NCBI GenBank assembly: GCA_036274155.1
Contig: DASUGH010000103.1
Span: forward strand, 70,124 to 134,123
Source: Gp6-AA40 sp036274155
GTDB lineage: Bacteria; Acidobacteriota; Vicinamibacteria; Vicinamibacterales; UBA2999
Length of the DNA stretch: 64,000 nt
Reading direction: 5' to 3'
Shown one piece after another: positions 54,795-62,333 of this stretch. Both the position numbers and the translations under genes were made by a program. Numbering within the stretch: the stretch's first letter is position 1; each line of letters begins with the position of its first letter. The notes below the pieces were generated by a model. The model searched no databases. It worked only from the letters and a program-made list of their open reading frames with translations, and was not told the origin of the DNA.

Positions 54795-55922
54795 ATGGCG
54801 ACGCCGCCGACCACTGCCATCGACGCACCGATCCAGAGCCTTGCCGCAGGCGCTGCGCACGACTTGCGTAACGTCCTGTTCGTCATCCGTGCGCACTGCG
54901 AGCGGCTGATCGAGGCGACAGCTCCCGAGGATTCCCGCCGTGAGGACCTCGAGGCCATCAAGGACGCGGTGGAGCGCGGGGCGAGCCTGGCCTCGGAGCT
55001 GGTTCAGGCCGGCCGCCCACAACGCCGGATGCGGCCGCTCGACGTCAACCAGGCCATCAAGGGCATCGAGCCGCTCGTGAGGCGTCTCGTCGGCGATCGG
55101 GTGACCGTCACCCTGCGGCTCTCGACGTTGTCCTGGCCGGTCACGGCCAACAGCGTGCAGCTCGAGCAGGTCGTGATGAACCTGGCCGTGAATGCCCGCG
55201 ACGCGATGCCGGAAGGCGGCGGACTCACGATCGCCACCGAAAACCGGACGCTGACCGGTGCGGGCGTGGGGCAACCGTCGCAGTTCGTGGTGATTTCGGT
55301 GACCGACACCGGCCTCGGTGTCGACCCGGCGGTCGCGGACCGGATCTTCGAGCCGTACTTCACGACCAAGGGTAATGGAGGCACCGGCGTTGGCCTGGCC
55401 ACCGTGCGTGCGATTGCCATGCTCAACGGCGGACATGTCGAGATGTCGACGGTGCCCGGGCAGGGGACGACCATGCGGGTCGTGTTGCCTCGCGCCCAGG
55501 CAGCGCCGCAGCCAGACGCCGAGCGGACGGCTCCCGCCGCGGACGGCGCTCAGAAGCGCATTCTGCTCGTCGAGAACGAACGGGCTATTCGCGAATTCCT
55601 CCAGCGTTGCCTGACAGCAGAGGGCTACGACGTGCAGGCGGCGGCCAGCGGGGCAGAAGCACTCCACCTGTGCGAGCCGCCGCTGCCGTCCGTGGACCTG
55701 GTGGTGACCGACGTGCACCTCCCAGACATCGGCGGTCCGGCCGTGGCGAGCCGCCTGAAGGCGGTCTGGCCGCACGTCGGACTGGTGTTCATCTCCGGGG
55801 ATGGGGAGGGACTCGGCAATCTCACCGACGAGGGAAGGGTCCCGGTGCTGGCAAAACCGTTTACGACCGCGGAGCTGGTGACCGCCGTGCGGTCAGCCCT
55901 GGCGGCAGGGCACGCGGCCTGA
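54795..55922 (+). CDS. Hybrid histidine kinase HisKA-HATPase-REC
   Basis: A 375-residue kinase with no sensor domain. Phospho-His22 is in GAAHDLRNVLFVI, N box NLAVNARDAM, G1 VTDTGLGVD, G2 GTGVGLATV, then a receiver (about 250-370) with VVTDVHLPDIGG and VLAKPFT. The receiver acidic patch reads LLVENER, with Asn where an Asp is usual. It starts so close to the HisKA domain that it probably reads partner proteins rather than a ligand. Its stop overlaps the next gene (TGATG). Confidence 0.88.
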   Translation: MATPPTTAIDAPIQSLAAGAAHDLRNVLFVIRAHCERLIEATAPEDSRREDLEAIKDAVERGASLASELVQAGRPQRRMRPLDVNQAIKGIEPLVRRLVGDRVTVTLRLSTLSWPVTANSVQLEQVVMNLAVNARDAMPEGGGLTIATENRTLTGAGVGQPSQFVVISVTDTGLGVDPAVADRIFEPYFTTKGNGGTGVGLATVRAIAMLNGGHVEMSTVPGQGTTMRVVLPRAQAAPQPDAERTAPAADGAQKRILLVENERAIREFLQRCLTAEGYDVQAAASGAEALHLCEPPLPSVDLVVTDVHLPDIGGPAVASRLKAVWPHVGLVFISGDGEGLGNLTDEGRVPVLAKPFTTAELVTAVRSALAAGHAA

Positions 55923-56464
55923 TGCTCAACCTTCCGCCCACAGTGACGATTCGAACTGTTAGGCGGCCTGGAGCCAGGTCGATCGAGGAACGCGTGGAGA
56001 GCATGCAGAAAGGGACCGTTCGATCTCGAGACGTCGCGGAAGTCAGCCTGCGCGAAATGGTCGCGCACCTGAACATCATCGAGGCGTCCATCGATGCGGT
56101 CGGGAAGAGCGCCGGGGCGGATCTGAGCGTGAAGGCGCGTGACGTCCTGAGTCGTCTCGAGCTGCTGGCGTTTTCTGCCGCACGATTGCACATCGCGGAG
56201 GTCCATCGTGTGACCGATGCGCTCGAGGAACTGGTGCTGGCGCTCAACGTCGGCGCGCGGCGCAGCGACGAAGAAGTGAGTGCAACACTGAGACACGGTG
56301 TCGATGTCCTCATGCTGCTGACGCACGACAAGATGCGACGTATGCAGGGATTTCCCGCCGCCGAACTTCGACCCGCCGCAGATGCACTCATCGAGCGTGT
56401 CGACCGCGTCATCAGTCACCGGCCGACGATTCCGCCGTCCGGTCTCAAGCTAGCGGGGCTATAA
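55922..56464 (+). CDS. Hpt-like helical protein without phospho-histidine
   Basis: A 180-residue, largely helical protein whose ATG overlaps the preceding kinase stop. The segment LLAFSAARLHIAEVHRVTDALEELVLALN followed by DEEVSATLRHGVDVLML (about residues 75-140) follows the pattern of a CheA P1/Hpt domain. But the H-x-L-K-G phospho-site position reads FSAAR, so no acceptor His is seen. It may dock a kinase or receiver rather than relay phosphate. The family assignment is by eye and uncertain; no other match is recognised. Confidence 0.6.
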   Translation: MLNLPPTVTIRTVRRPGARSIEERVESMQKGTVRSRDVAEVSLREMVAHLNIIEASIDAVGKSAGADLSVKARDVLSRLELLAFSAARLHIAEVHRVTDALEELVLALNVGARRSDEEVSATLRHGVDVLMLLTHDKMRRMQGFPAAELRPAADALIERVDRVISHRPTIPPSGLKLAGL

Positions 56465-56465
56465 T
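56460..56465 (+). promoter_or_regulatory. TATAAT box before the third kinase
   Basis: Exact TATAAT overlapping the stop of the Hpt-like gene, 15 nt before ATG 56481. No clear -35. Confidence 0.35.
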
Positions 56466-56480
56466 CTCTCCGCCCCCGGC

Positions 56481-57989
56481 ATGTCGCCGCCCTCCTGGAA
56501 AACTCCTTCGGTACTGCTGATCACTGTGCCGCCGCATTTCGAGGCGGCGGCCCTCAAGGCGTCGACGGCGGATGCCATCGTGCTGCACGTGCAGCAGGGC
56601 GACTCGCCGCTCGACGACATTGCCGCCGCGCGCCCTGATCTCCCGCTGATTGTTCTCGAGGACGTCGACGAACAGGGTGCGCTGCCGCTCATCGCGCGGG
56701 GCGCCGACTACGTACTGCCGACGAGCGCCAGCATGCCTGAAATCGCTCGCGCGGCGCGCTTCGCCATCGCCCGGCGGAGCCGTCACGACCGGCGGCCGGT
56801 TTCGACACAGGTGGCGGCGCCGTTCGCCGACGCGCCGCAGCTGCAGGCAATTGCCCGACTCGCCGGCGGCATTGCACACGAATTCAACAATCTGCTCACC
56901 GTCGTCGAAGCGAGCGTCGAGCAGCTCGTTCAGGGTCTGCCGGAACAGAGCGGGCTGCGTCAGGCGGCCGAGGGGATTGGGACCGCCGCCCGCGAAGCCA
57001 CCGTACTCACCCGCCAGCTGCTCGCCTTCGGACGGCAGCAGACGCTCATTCCGGCGGCGATCGACGTCAATCGTCTGGTGGCCGACGCGTCGCCCGTGCT
57101 GCGCAGCACGCTCGGCGACGGTGTGCTGCTGACGACCGAGCTGGCTCGCGACCTGGCGCATGTCCGGGTCGACCGCGACCAGCTGATGGAGGTGCTGTCG
57201 AACCTGGCGTTGACCGCGCGCGAAGCGATGCCCGGCGGCGGCACGTTCACGGTCACCACCGACATGCACGCCGTCACCGATGAGGAACGTCGTCATCGGC
57301 CGTGGCTGCCAGGCGGCCGGTTCGTTCGCGTCCGGGTGACGGATACAGGGCTCGGCATGGAGGAGCAGGCGCTGCCCCACCTGTTCGAGCCGTTCTTCAC
57401 CGCCAACCGCACGACCCGCGGCAAGGGACTGGCGATGTCGTCGGTCTATGGGGTCGTCAAGCAGAGTGGCGGGTTCATATGGGCCGACAGCCGTGTCAAC
57501 AAGGGCACCACGGTCACGATCATCCTGCCGCCTCTCGAGGTCGCGACCGTGACGAGGCACGAGAAGCCGGAGAAGCCGGCGCGCTCGGCGGTTCGAGTCC
57601 TGCTCGTCGAGGATACCGACGCCGTTCGCCAGACGTTGACCGGCATGCTCGAATGGCATGGGTTCACAGTGACGCCGGCGAGCACGGCTGAAGAGGCGCT
57701 CGAGTTCGCCAGGACGCTCCGCTTCGACATCCTGCTGACCGACGTCGCGCTGCCGGGCAAGAACGGTCCCGAGCTGGCCCTCGAGTTCCGCCAGATCTCG
57801 AGCGGGACGCCGGTGATTTTCATGTCCGGATACAGCGCCAATTCGATCGACCCGCACGATCTCGACACGCCGCGGGCGTTCCTCCAGAAGCCGTTTCCGG
57901 TTCAGACGCTGGTCGACCGGATTCACGAGATGCTGGCGTGGGCGAGAGAGCGGGATCGCCAGCCGAACCGCAGCGAATCGAGAGGCTGA
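56481..57989 (+). CDS. Hybrid histidine kinase with degenerate ATP-binding domain
   Basis: A 502-residue protein: pseudo-receiver without a phospho-Asp (about 10-95; IVLHVQQGD and LIVLEDVDEQG), HisKA with His133 in GGIAHEFNNLLTV, HATPase, and a canonical receiver (about 370-490; LLTDVALPGKNG, FLQKPFP). The N box reads NLALTAREAM, with Thr245 where the Mg-binding Asn stands. The G2 box reads GKGLAMSS instead of GTGLGLS. The two kinases upstream have both motifs intact. It may be a pseudokinase that is phosphorylated by a partner. Confidence 0.85.
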   Translation: MSPPSWKTPSVLLITVPPHFEAAALKASTADAIVLHVQQGDSPLDDIAAARPDLPLIVLEDVDEQGALPLIARGADYVLPTSASMPEIARAARFAIARRSRHDRRPVSTQVAAPFADAPQLQAIARLAGGIAHEFNNLLTVVEASVEQLVQGLPEQSGLRQAAEGIGTAAREATVLTRQLLAFGRQQTLIPAAIDVNRLVADASPVLRSTLGDGVLLTTELARDLAHVRVDRDQLMEVLSNLALTAREAMPGGGTFTVTTDMHAVTDEERRHRPWLPGGRFVRVRVTDTGLGMEEQALPHLFEPFFTANRTTRGKGLAMSSVYGVVKQSGGFIWADSRVNKGTTVTIILPPLEVATVTRHEKPEKPARSAVRVLLVEDTDAVRQTLTGMLEWHGFTVTPASTAEEALEFARTLRFDILLTDVALPGKNGPELALEFRQISSGTPVIFMSGYSANSIDPHDLDTPRAFLQKPFPVQTLVDRIHEMLAWARERDRQPNRSESRG

Positions 57990-58022
57990 CCGCCCGCGTA
58001 TCTGACCGGCATCCACCGACGT

Positions 58023-58028
58023 CATAAT
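58023..58028 (+). promoter_or_regulatory. -10-like CATAAT 6 nt before ATG
   Basis: CATAAT ends 6 nt before ATG 58035. GGAG lies between but is only 1-2 nt from the ATG, too close to act as a ribosome site, so a leaderless start is likely. Confidence 0.4.
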
Positions 58029-58034
58029 CGGGAG

Positions 58035-59171
58035 ATGCAGGATCTGACGTACGCCGGCGCCCGATCTTCAGCGGCGTCCATTCACACCCATCTCGCCCAG
58101 CACCGCCGGCAGGCGGTCGAGCGCGGCGAATCGGACCTGGCGTCGCTGCCGGGCAACGCAGCCATCGCGCAGCTGATCGACGCCGCTTTCTGGGCGAGCC
58201 TGCGTCGCGAGGAGGGATACGTCCCGAAGATCTCGCTGGCGTTCCTCGGGCCGGGCGAAACACCGCACCCGCTCGTGCTCGACCGGCCGATTCCACTCGA
58301 TCCCGCCGCTCTCTCGCGCATTGCGCCCGCCGTCGAGCGTCCCGGCATTCACCTCGGTGTGCACGACACCGCCACCGGACTCCAGGTCTGGGGGGTGGCG
58401 CGGACCATTCCCAAATACTGCTGCGTGGTCGAAGTCACTGAACCCGGGCTCGTCGTCGTGAAGCACCATCGCGGCGAGGAGCTCGCGAAGTTCGCCAACG
58501 TGGCTGTGCTGCAGGGTGACCGGGTCAGGCTCGTCGACGAGAACGCGTCGAGCCTGCCCGACTGCCCGGCGCTCCTGACGTCGCTACTCGGTTTCGGCAC
58601 GCCCGGATCCTGGATGGGATCCACGAACGTTCTGGTCCAGCTCGCCGTCTCGATGCGCGCGCATCATCGAGGCGGGCTCCTGCTGGTGGTGCCCGCCGGT
58701 ACGACCACATGGCGGGAGTCGTTGATCCAGCCGCCGCTGTACGCCGTGGAGCCGCCGTTTTCGGAACTGGCCGCCCTGGCGGGTGCGCCGCCCGCGGCCC
58801 GGTCGGGCGTCTGGCGTGATGATCTCGCACGCGCGGTGGAGTCGGTGGCGGGGTTGACCGCCGTGGACGGCGCCACTCTCCTGACCTCCGACTACGCGCT
58901 CCTGGCCTTCGGCGCCAAGGTGGCGCGGCGCCGCGGCGCACCACAGCTCGATCAGGTGATGGTGACCGAACCGATCGAAGGGGGAGTCGCCGAGATGATG
59001 ACGCCCTCACAGCTCGGAGGAACACGACATCTGGCAGCGGGGCAGTTCGTCCAGGATCAACGTGATTCGATCGCGCTCGTCGCCTCGCAGGATGGACGAT
59101 TTACCATCTTCTCCTGGTCGCCGTGCGAGAACATGGTCCACGCGCACCGGGTCGAGACGCTGCTGCTGTAG
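58035..59171 (+). CDS. DisA_N/DAC-like domain protein (DACNV-type sensor)
   Basis: A 378-residue protein of the group annotated as putative DACNV sensor proteins. The N-terminal half (about 1-250) is the sensor-like region (YVPKISLAFLGPGE, HLGVHDTATGLQVWG). The C-terminal part resembles diadenylate cyclase: VDGATLLTSDYALLAFG with a DGA motif at about 278, and GTRHLAAGQF (329-338) where cyclases have G-T/A-RHR-A. The RHR third residue is Leu here, so catalytic competence is doubtful. If active it would make cyclic di-AMP; otherwise it may bind it. It follows three kinases. Confidence 0.7.
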   Translation: MQDLTYAGARSSAASIHTHLAQHRRQAVERGESDLASLPGNAAIAQLIDAAFWASLRREEGYVPKISLAFLGPGETPHPLVLDRPIPLDPAALSRIAPAVERPGIHLGVHDTATGLQVWGVARTIPKYCCVVEVTEPGLVVVKHHRGEELAKFANVAVLQGDRVRLVDENASSLPDCPALLTSLLGFGTPGSWMGSTNVLVQLAVSMRAHHRGGLLLVVPAGTTTWRESLIQPPLYAVEPPFSELAALAGAPPAARSGVWRDDLARAVESVAGLTAVDGATLLTSDYALLAFGAKVARRRGAPQLDQVMVTEPIEGGVAEMMTPSQLGGTRHLAAGQFVQDQRDSIALVASQDGRFTIFSWSPCENMVHAHRVETLLL

Positions 59172-59229
59172 CTCGCCGCTGGAAAACGCGGCGTGGCAAT
59201 GCCGCGTACGGTTTTGACCATCGCCAGCG

Positions 59230-59235
59230 GATAAT
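59230..59235 (+). promoter_or_regulatory. -10-like GATAAT 6 nt before ATG
   Basis: GATAAT ends 6 nt before ATG 59242. TTGACC lies 10 nt upstream at 59214-59219, the same 10-nt gap as before the TonB-family gene. A leaderless start is likely. Confidence 0.4.
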
Positions 59236-59241
59236 CAGCCG

Positions 59242-59595
59242 ATGAGATTCCTCGCCCGGGTCGTCCTGAACGGAATCGCGATCATCGTCGCCGCATACTT
59301 CGTCCCCGGTCTGCAGCTGTCGGGACCCGGTGCGGCGCTGATCGCCGGCGCAATACTCGGGTTCGTCAACGCCATCGTCCGGCCGGTGCTGTTCCTGCTC
59401 ACGCTCCCGGTGACGCTGCTGACGCTTGGACTGTTCATCTTCGTGCTGAATGCCGCATGCCTGGGGCTCACCGCCGCGCTCGTGCCGGGCTTCGACATCG
59501 CCGGGTTCTGGGGCGCATTCTTCGGTGCGATCATCGTGACGATCGTGAGCTGGATCCTCAACGGGCTGTTGTTCACCGAGAAGAAGGTCTCATGA
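59242..59595 (+). CDS. Four-span membrane protein, phage-holin IV/YvlD-like
   Basis: A 117-residue integral membrane protein with four spans (IAIIVAAYFVPG; GAALIAGAILGFVNAIV; PVTLLTLGLFIFVLNAACLG; GAFFGAIIVTIVSWILNGLLF). Length and pattern, including the FVNAIVRPVLFLLTLPVTLLT stretch, match the family called mycobacterial 4TM phage holin/YvlD. These are chromosomal membrane proteins, not true holins. The stop overlaps the MBL gene (ATGA). Confidence 0.8.
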   Translation: MRFLARVVLNGIAIIVAAYFVPGLQLSGPGAALIAGAILGFVNAIVRPVLFLLTLPVTLLTLGLFIFVLNAACLGLTAALVPGFDIAGFWGAFFGAIIVTIVSWILNGLLFTEKKVS

Positions 59596-60500
59596 AATGT
59601 ATCGCCATCCTCTGCCTGGCCGCCGGCGTGACGCTGGCGGCGCAGGCGCCGCCGCGTCCTGATCCGCTCGTCAAGGAGGGCGTGACCGAGAAAATCACCG
59701 AGCACGTGCACGTCATTCCGGATGGCAGCGTCCCGCTCGTGCCGAACATCGGGATCATCGTCGGCAGCCGCGCGACCATGGTCATCGATACCGGGCTCGG
59801 CACCCGCAACGGGCAGGCCGTGCTTCGCGAGACGCAGAAGGTGAGCCGGAACGCGGATCTCTACCTGGCCACCACGCACATTCACCCCGAACACGACCTC
59901 GGCGCGATGGCCTTTCCCTCGTCCGTCAGGATGATCCGTTCGCACGACCAGGAGGTGGAGATCGCCGACACCGGTCTGGAGGTCGCACAGCGCTTCTCGG
60001 GCATGTCGGCGACGAACGCCGAGCTGCTGAAGGGAGCCGAATACCGGAAGGCCAGCATCACGTTCGACAAGGAGCAGGTGGTCGATCTCGGCGGCGTCAG
60101 GGTGCGGGTGATGGCGATGGGCACGAACCACACGCGCGGCGACACCGGCTTTTTCGTCGAGCCCGACGGAGTGCTGTTCTCGGGAGACATCGTGATGACC
60201 GGCCTGCCGGCGTTCTCGAGCCCGGCGTCGAGCGTCTCGCACTGGCTGGAGAGCCTCGATCGCTTCGCGAAGCTCCAGCCCAGGCGAATCGTGCCGAGCC
60301 ACGGGCCGATGGGCGATGCCGCGCTGATTGCCAACTACCGGACGTTTCTCACCACGGTCAGCTCGCGCGCCGCGGCGCTCAAGAAGGAGGGCCGGTCGCT
60401 CGACGAGACGGTCACACTGCTGCAGACCGAGCTGCAGGATCGCTACGACCGGCAGCGGATGACCAGCGCCATCCGTGCGGCTTACAACGCGGCGCCGTAG
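59592..60500 (+). CDS. Exported metallo-beta-lactamase-fold hydrolase
   Basis: MBL-fold protein of 302 residues with a signal peptide (1-17, AAGVTLAAQA). The metal motif reads THIHPEHDLGA (about 96-106), a variant of HxHxDH with Glu at the Asp position and PEHD. Later ligands: GTNHTRGDT, LFSGDIVM and VPSHGPMGD. The HPEHD form is seen in some MBL subgroups of unknown substrate. Coupled to the upstream holin-like gene. Hairpins and a microsatellite follow the stop. Confidence 0.82.
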   Translation: MKCIAILCLAAGVTLAAQAPPRPDPLVKEGVTEKITEHVHVIPDGSVPLVPNIGIIVGSRATMVIDTGLGTRNGQAVLRETQKVSRNADLYLATTHIHPEHDLGAMAFPSSVRMIRSHDQEVEIADTGLEVAQRFSGMSATNAELLKGAEYRKASITFDKEQVVDLGGVRVRVMAMGTNHTRGDTGFFVEPDGVLFSGDIVMTGLPAFSSPASSVSHWLESLDRFAKLQPRRIVPSHGPMGDAALIANYRTFLTTVSSRAAALKKEGRSLDETVTLLQTELQDRYDRQRMTSAIRAAYNAAP

Positions 60501-60568
60501 AAGCAGAACCGAGCTTCAGCTCGGTTAGGGACCCGAAGACAAAGCAGAACCGAGCTTCAGCTCGGTTA
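60501..60568. repeat. Two copies of a TTCA-loop hairpin, 41-bp period
   Basis: The 27-nt sequence starting AAGCAGAACC occurs exactly twice, at 60501-60527 and 60542-60568. Each copy holds a perfect 8-bp stem (AACCGAGC / GCTCGGTT) around TTCA. They follow the MBL stop directly and could terminate transcription. The loop matches the stems at 37044-37061 and 62055-62082. Confidence 0.85.
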
Positions 60569-60594
60569 AGACACCGTTCAGAGGCAGAATTTCA

Positions 60595-60663
60595 GAAGGA
60601 AGAAGATAGGCAGAAGGAAGAAGATAGAAGGAAGAAGGAAGAAGGAAGAAGGAAGAAGGAAGG
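60595..60663. repeat. GGAAGAA microsatellite
   Basis: A purine-only run built of 7-nt GAAGGAA units, pure over the last about 37 nt and with two GATAG-interrupted units before. Its 3' end (AGGAAGG) sits at Shine-Dalgarno distance from the ATG at 60666, so the repeat also supplies the ribosome site. Confidence 0.85.
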
Positions 60664-60665
60664 CG

Positions 60666-61124
60666 ATGTATTCAGCGTTCATCATCATCCATTCGCTCCT
60701 GCGATGGGTGGTTCTGCTTGCGGGTCTGGCGGCGGTGGGTCGCGGAGTGGCCGGATGGAGTGGCCGCCCGTGGCTTCCGGCGGACCGGCTGACCGGCCGC
60801 GTGTTCGTCGGCGTGCTCGACCTGCAGTTCCTGATCGGCCTGGTCCTCTACGTCGTGCTGAGCCCCATCGTGAGTGCGGCAATCTCGAATGTCGGCGCCG
60901 CCATGCGCGATCCGATTCTGCGGTTCTTCCTGGTGGAGCATGCCGCCGGCATGCTCGTGGCGATCGCGCTGGCGCACGTGGGACAGTCGAAGATCAAGAA
61001 GGCCACCGACGATACCCGGCGTCATCGCACGGCGGCGGTGTTCTTCGGTCTCTCACTGTTCGTCATCCTGCTGTCGATCCCGTGGCCAGGCATGCCGGCC
61101 GGGAGGCCGCTGTGGCCGTGGTAA
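60666..61124 (+). CDS. Four-span membrane protein, function unknown
   Basis: A 152-residue membrane protein with four hydrophobic spans: IIIHSLLRWVVLLAGLAAVG, VLDLQFLIGLVLYVVLSPI, FFLVEHAAGMLVAIALAHVG and TAAVFFGLSLFVILLSIPW. Histidines lie within or beside spans 1 and 3 (IHSLLRW, VEHAAG, ALAHVG), a pattern that could bind heme, but this is not shown. I know no named function. The ribosome site is provided by the microsatellite. Confidence 0.75.
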   Translation: MYSAFIIIHSLLRWVVLLAGLAAVGRGVAGWSGRPWLPADRLTGRVFVGVLDLQFLIGLVLYVVLSPIVSAAISNVGAAMRDPILRFFLVEHAAGMLVAIALAHVGQSKIKKATDDTRRHRTAAVFFGLSLFVILLSIPWPGMPAGRPLWPW

Positions 61125-61139
61125 GCCGTGCGGTTCCCG

Positions 61140-61145
61140 TATAAT
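61140..61145 (+). promoter_or_regulatory. TATAAT box before acyP
   Basis: Exact TATAAT 38 nt before the acylphosphatase ATG. No clear -35. Confidence 0.35.
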
Positions 61146-61183
61146 CGAAGCCTCCCCGACACCTTGTACGGACGTTCTCTTTC

Positions 61184-61456
61184 ATGATCGTGGCACGGCA
61201 CTTTCTCATCAGCGGGCGCGTCCAGGGTGTGGGATTCCGATGGTTCGCCCGTGACGTGGCGGCGCGAGAAGGCGTATCCGGATGGGTCAGGAACCTTCCC
61301 GACGGACGCGTCGAGGCGCTGGTGGAGGGAGAGATCGAAGCGGTCACACGGGTGGAGCGCGCGCTGCACAGGGGACCGCCAGGGGCGCGAATCACCACGG
61401 TGAACGTCGAGAACGAGCTCCCCGCCGGCAGCTACTTCGGATTCGAGATCGTGTAG
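61184..61456 (+). CDS. acyP: Acylphosphatase
   Basis: Small enzyme of 90 residues hydrolysing acyl phosphates. The anion-binding GRVQGVGFRWF has the catalytic Arg in its VGFR; the catalytic Asn is in GWVRNLPDGRVEAL. Full family length with both residues present. ATG start, followed 43 nt later by apt. Confidence 0.95.
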   Translation: MIVARHFLISGRVQGVGFRWFARDVAAREGVSGWVRNLPDGRVEALVEGEIEAVTRVERALHRGPPGARITTVNVENELPAGSYFGFEIV

Positions 61457-61499
61457 CGCGCCGCCGACCGCTTCCACCAGAGAGGCCAGAGAGATCCGA

Positions 61500-62012
61500 A
61501 TGGATTTGAAACAGCGCATCCGGCACGTCCCCGATTTTCCCAAAGCGGGCATCCTCTTCTACGACATCACGACGCTGCTTCGCGACCCGGAAGGCTTCAG
61601 AGTGACTGTCGACATGCTGTCGACGCCGTTCGTGAACAAAGGCATCGAGGTCGTCACCGGCATCGAGAGCCGCGGCTTCATCCTGGGAGCGGCGGTCGCG
61701 CAGCGGCTGGGCGCCGGCTTCATCCCGATCCGGAAGCCGGGCAAGCTTCCCGCGAAGTCGCTCAAGGCGGCGTACGATCTCGAGTACGGAAAGGACGCCC
61801 TGGAGATTCACGAGGATGCCGTCGAGCGCGGTCAGCGGGTGCTGATCGTCGACGATGTGCTGGCGACTGGAGGCACGGCGGGTGCGGCGGTGGAGCTCGT
61901 GAAGCGCCTGGGTGGCGAGCTCCATGGCCTGGCGTTCCTGATCGAGCTGCTGTTCCTCGGCGGCCGCTCGAAGATTCCGGGGAACCAGGTCTTCTCGGTC
62001 CTCCAGTACTGA
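61500..62012 (+). CDS. apt: Adenine phosphoribosyltransferase
   Basis: Salvages adenine to AMP with PRPP, 170 residues. IRHVPDFPKAGILFYDITTLL is the Apt N-terminus; GIESRGFILGAAVA follows; the PRPP loop is VLIVDDVLATGGTAGAAV (about 117-134). A ribosome site GAGAGA precedes the ATG. A hairpin-rich spacer follows. Confidence 0.96.
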   Translation: MDLKQRIRHVPDFPKAGILFYDITTLLRDPEGFRVTVDMLSTPFVNKGIEVVTGIESRGFILGAAVAQRLGAGFIPIRKPGKLPAKSLKAAYDLEYGKDALEIHEDAVERGQRVLIVDDVLATGGTAGAAVELVKRLGGELHGLAFLIELLFLGGRSKIPGNQVFSVLQY

Positions 62013-62054
62013 CACGCACCGATCGCGGGTCCCCGGTCCTGCTTCATCCGCAGG

Positions 62055-62142
62055 GTCCGGCTTCAGCCGGCTTCAGCCGGACTTGTCGACCTTCAGCCGG
62101 ACCCGTCGATCGTCGGCCGGACTGGTCCGTCTGCAGGCGGAC
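62055..62142. repeat. Cluster of short palindromes after apt
   Basis: GTCCGGCTTCAGCCGG repeats overlap at 62055-62082, further CTTCAGCCGGAC and GTCGGCCGGAC pieces follow, and GTCCGTCTGCAGGCGGAC closes the set at 62125-62142. They form small stems, several with a TTCA loop, and may end the acyP-apt transcript. Confidence 0.7.
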
Positions 62143-62333
62143 CTTCCAGCGTGTGCGTGGTGTCCAGGGAGTCGCGCCGGCCCGAGCAGACCACTGCATG
62201 ACTGCGATTCTCGTGTTCGTCGCGATCGCATACGGTCTCTCGATAGCGGTCAGCCTCACGTCGGGCTCACGGGCGGGTATCAGAGCCCACTCTGCCAATC
62301 GCTCTTTTTCTGATTCCGGGTGTTCTGCACGCG

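Noticed and set aside
59242..59595. Phage remnant because of the holin name
   Set aside because: The YvlD/holin-IV family is chromosomal and widespread; no other phage gene is near.
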